From RGIG8782 sp017475895 (GTDB taxonomy: Bacteria; Pseudomonadota; Alphaproteobacteria; Rickettsiales; UBA1997), in the NCBI GenBank assembly GCA_947167315.1, contig CAMVHP010000008.1, forward strand, positions 1 through 25,118: a stretch of 25,118 nt of DNA, given 5' to 3'. This document shows, piece by piece, positions 23,052 to 25,118 of this stretch. The position numbers were made by a program, and so were the translations under genes. Numbering within the stretch: position 1 is the first letter of the stretch; each line of letters starts with the position of its first letter. Under the pieces are notes generated by a model that was not told the DNA's origin, did not search any database, and saw only the letters and a program-made list of their open reading frames with translations.

Positions 23052-25118
23052 TCAGAAAACTTTTATCAGATTACTATAACTTGTTATTAATACATAACAC
23101 TCGACTGTACGATCTTTATATATTTTTTCTATCAATTTTTTATACAATTCCAATTGTTTAATGTATTCCTGTGGCAACTCCTCTACGTTCTTGTAATTTT
23201 TTGATGTGTTTTTATAGTCAAGTATAAGTATTCTGTCATCATATTCTACAAGTCTATCAATTTGTCCTGAAACATCGTAATCATCAACGGAACCAACAAT
23301 GGCTACTTCGCTTTTAGAATTTTCAGTGAAAAACTGTTTAAATTTATCATTATTCAAGACGTCTAAAACCGTTTTCTTGATTTGGCATTTGCTGTCTTTA
23401 TCAAGATTATAAAAATAATTGTTTAGATAGATATCTGCTATTTTTTCAGCATCGGTTTTCTTTGAATTTGGTAAAATTTCCAACAACTTATGTATAGCAT
23501 TTCCTCTTGTTATTGCTAAATTTATCTTATCATAACGATCATCTCTATCAATGTGATTATAAAATTGTGATGGTGAAATGGTTTTTTTTATTTGTGTATT
23601 ATCAGTATTGTATACCTTTATGTTTTCTATAATATTGTCAATACTTTCTGATTTTTTATTATCATTACTATCGTTACTGTTAGATGTTATAATATCAACA
23701 AAATTTTCTTCACCATAAACAAGTTTATTTGAACCACAATCCGGATCAAGCTCAAAGATTTTTGCCTTTGCTCCAAGTTTATCTAACGCTAACTTGGATA
23801 AATCATACCAAGTTTGTTGCTTTTCTTCTTTATCTTTTTTTATTTCTTCATTACCACTATCACCTTTTGTATTACCCAAACCACATATATATAACTCATT
23901 TTCGGCTCTTGTGGTGGCTACGTAGAATAATCTAAAATATTCACCATGCAGAATGAAACCGTTTTTATCCTTTATATCTTTAATAACATCCATTTTAGCT
24001 CCAGTTTTATATATGGGTAAGTTATCACACCAAAATAATGTATCTTTGTTTTCGTCTATTTTAGCGTTTGCATTTGCTAAAAATACTATTGGTGATTGCA
24101 TACCTTTCGAGGCGTGAACGGTCATTATTCTAACTTGGTTTGTGTTATTGTTTAGGTCTTTTTTGATTTTGTTTTCATTATCATTTACGAAGGATACAAA
24201 AGAAACTAAATTAGAAAAATTATCTTCTTCGTATTTTATAACAAAATCTAGAAAATTATCCAAAATAATATTAGCTTCATAGCCATATCTTGATAATATT
24301 TTTGTTCTAATCTTGCAGTTTTCCAGAAGATAGAAACAAAGATTGTATACACTTAAATTTTGTGATTTTTCGATGATGTCGGCCAAAAATAGGTATTGTT
24401 TTGAATATTTTTCGATGTTTTTAAAGCTATCCAATAGTGTTGTATCATTTTCAACCTTATATCTACACAAATTATACAAGTCATCTTCAGTTAAATTCAA
24501 AAATGAAGACTTTACTAAATTTGCTAAACTTAAATCGTCGTTTTGAAATATGATAAATTTAAATAGTGATATGAAGTCCTCAATTATTATTTCACTAAAT
24601 AAATCTACTCTGTCCGTACCGGAATTTGGTATATTATTTTTATTGAAATAGCTTATGAGATATGATAAAAACTCGCCGGATCGGTCCTTTACTAAAACCA
24701 TTATATCACCAAATTCGATCTTTCTTTTTTTATTATCTCTTGTTATAATAGCTCTATTTGAGTCAACTAAGTGCTTTATCTTTTCAGTTATATATTTCGC
24801 TAAAATTTCTCTTTTTTGAGTTTCTTCATCGTTTTCAAAGTTTAAAGTCCAGCCGTCGTTTTTTTCTTTTATTTTCACATTAACCAAAGGCCATAACTCC
24901 ACCAAACCAGTTCCCAATCTTTTATTATGATGTTCTATTTTTGGTTCAAGTGTGGTTATTTTTTTTCTATAATTATCATCAGAAAAAACAGCGTCAACAA
25001 ATTTTAATATAGTATCTAGAGATCTGAAAGAATGGCTTAAATTTACTTTATAAAAGTTATTTCTGCTGACTTCTATTTTTTCCCTATAGAATCTAAATCT
25101 ATTGTCAAACATAGTGGG
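23052..25118 (-). CDS. addA: Double-strand break repair helicase-nuclease AddA, C-terminal part
   Basis: The frame is open to the window edge, so the N-terminal half with the Walker A and B helicase motifs is outside; about 688 residues are present. Alphaproteobacterial AddA, with AddB, resects DNA ends for RecA. The visible part begins just before helicase motif IV (LSHSFRSLDTILKFVDAVF). It continues through motif V (RIMTVHASKGMQSPIVFLA), motif VI (RLFYVATTRAENELYICG) and an acidic Asn/Asp/Lys linker. The C-terminal RecB-type nuclease domain follows, with GNAIHKLLE (His), GQIDRLV (Asp) and LILDYKN (Asp-x-Lys), and TSYSNLIKVF ends the protein. The first in-window ATG (25112) is not the true start, because the in-frame codons before it stay open. 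Confidence 0.9.
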   Translation of the reverse strand, partial: PTMFDNRFRFYREKIEVSRNNFYKVNLSHSFRSLDTILKFVDAVFSDDNYRKKITTLEPKIEHHNKRLGTGLVELWPLVNVKIKEKNDGWTLNFENDEETQKREILAKYITEKIKHLVDSNRAIITRDNKKRKIEFGDIMVLVKDRSGEFLSYLISYFNKNNIPNSGTDRVDLFSEIIIEDFISLFKFIIFQNDDLSLANLVKSSFLNLTEDDLYNLCRYKVENDTTLLDSFKNIEKYSKQYLFLADIIEKSQNLSVYNLCFYLLENCKIRTKILSRYGYEANIILDNFLDFVIKYEEDNFSNLVSFVSFVNDNENKIKKDLNNNTNQVRIMTVHASKGMQSPIVFLANANAKIDENKDTLFWCDNLPIYKTGAKMDVIKDIKDKNGFILHGEYFRLFYVATTRAENELYICGLGNTKGDSGNEEIKKDKEEKQQTWYDLSKLALDKLGAKAKIFELDPDCGSNKLVYGEENFVDIITSNSNDSNDNKKSESIDNIIENIKVYNTDNTQIKKTISPSQFYNHIDRDDRYDKINLAITRGNAIHKLLEILPNSKKTDAEKIADIYLNNYFYNLDKDSKCQIKKTVLDVLNNDKFKQFFTENSKSEVAIVGSVDDYDVSGQIDRLVEYDDRILILDYKNTSKNYKNVEELPQEYIKQLELYKKLIEKIYKDRTVECYVLITSYSNLIKVF

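Overview
The window is AT-rich bacterial DNA (roughly one third G+C by eye) with tightly packed genes, short spacers and sigma70-type promoters that can be read by eye. The gene content suggests an alphaproteobacterium. The signs are an alphaproteobacterial-style SH3 envelope protein, a frr-uppS-cdsA-position block, an AddA-type (not RecB) repair helicase-nuclease, an L31 without zinc ligands, and isolated single tRNA genes. The base composition and compactness fit a host-associated lineage such as Rickettsiales or relatives. It keeps peptidoglycan-lipid synthesis (uppS), enolase, competence/recombination genes (dprA, recG, addA) and a shikimate-pathway operon, so it is less reduced than classical Rickettsia. 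The taxonomic placement is inference.

Layout. Bases 1-976 (minus): the start of an unrecognised Q/K/N/S/T-rich protein behind a perfect consensus promoter, then tRNA-Gln(TTG) with its own promoter. Bases 977-4515 (minus): rpsA, sppA, sfsA, with a structured rpsA leader. Bases 4555-8497 (plus): one operon of a small helical protein, frr, uppS, a polytopic membrane protein where cdsA is expected, an SH3 protein and dprA. Bases 8579-9080 (plus): rpmE with terminator, then tRNA-Arg. Bases 9158-10770: a GT4 glycosyltransferase (plus) facing a dCMP deaminase-like gene (minus). Bases 10892-14513 (plus): tRNA-Pro(CGG), then a DAHP synthase-aroB-aroE-aroD operon covering the steps from erythrose-4-phosphate and PEP to shikimate. 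Bases 14510-15093 (minus): a frameshifted receiver-like gene. Bases 15242-20352 (plus): eno with terminator, pyrG, recG. Bases 20483-20613 (minus): tRNA-Ile(GAT) and promoter. Bases 20560-20919: a spacer with strong inverted repeats and a possible short ORF. Bases 20920-25118 (minus): addA (3' part), a 54-residue membrane protein, der and a GNAT acetyltransferase.

Most of the window is housekeeping. The points most worth a second look are: a tRNA-Arg with anticodon GCG and C33 in place of A34 and U33; a UppS with two near-invariant residues changed, followed by a membrane protein in the cdsA slot without the CdsA signature; the broken receiver-like gene; a small membrane protein apparently coupled to der; and the inverted-repeat-rich spacer near 20.7-20.9 kb. 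I saw no CRISPR array, insertion sequence, rRNA or clear defence system.
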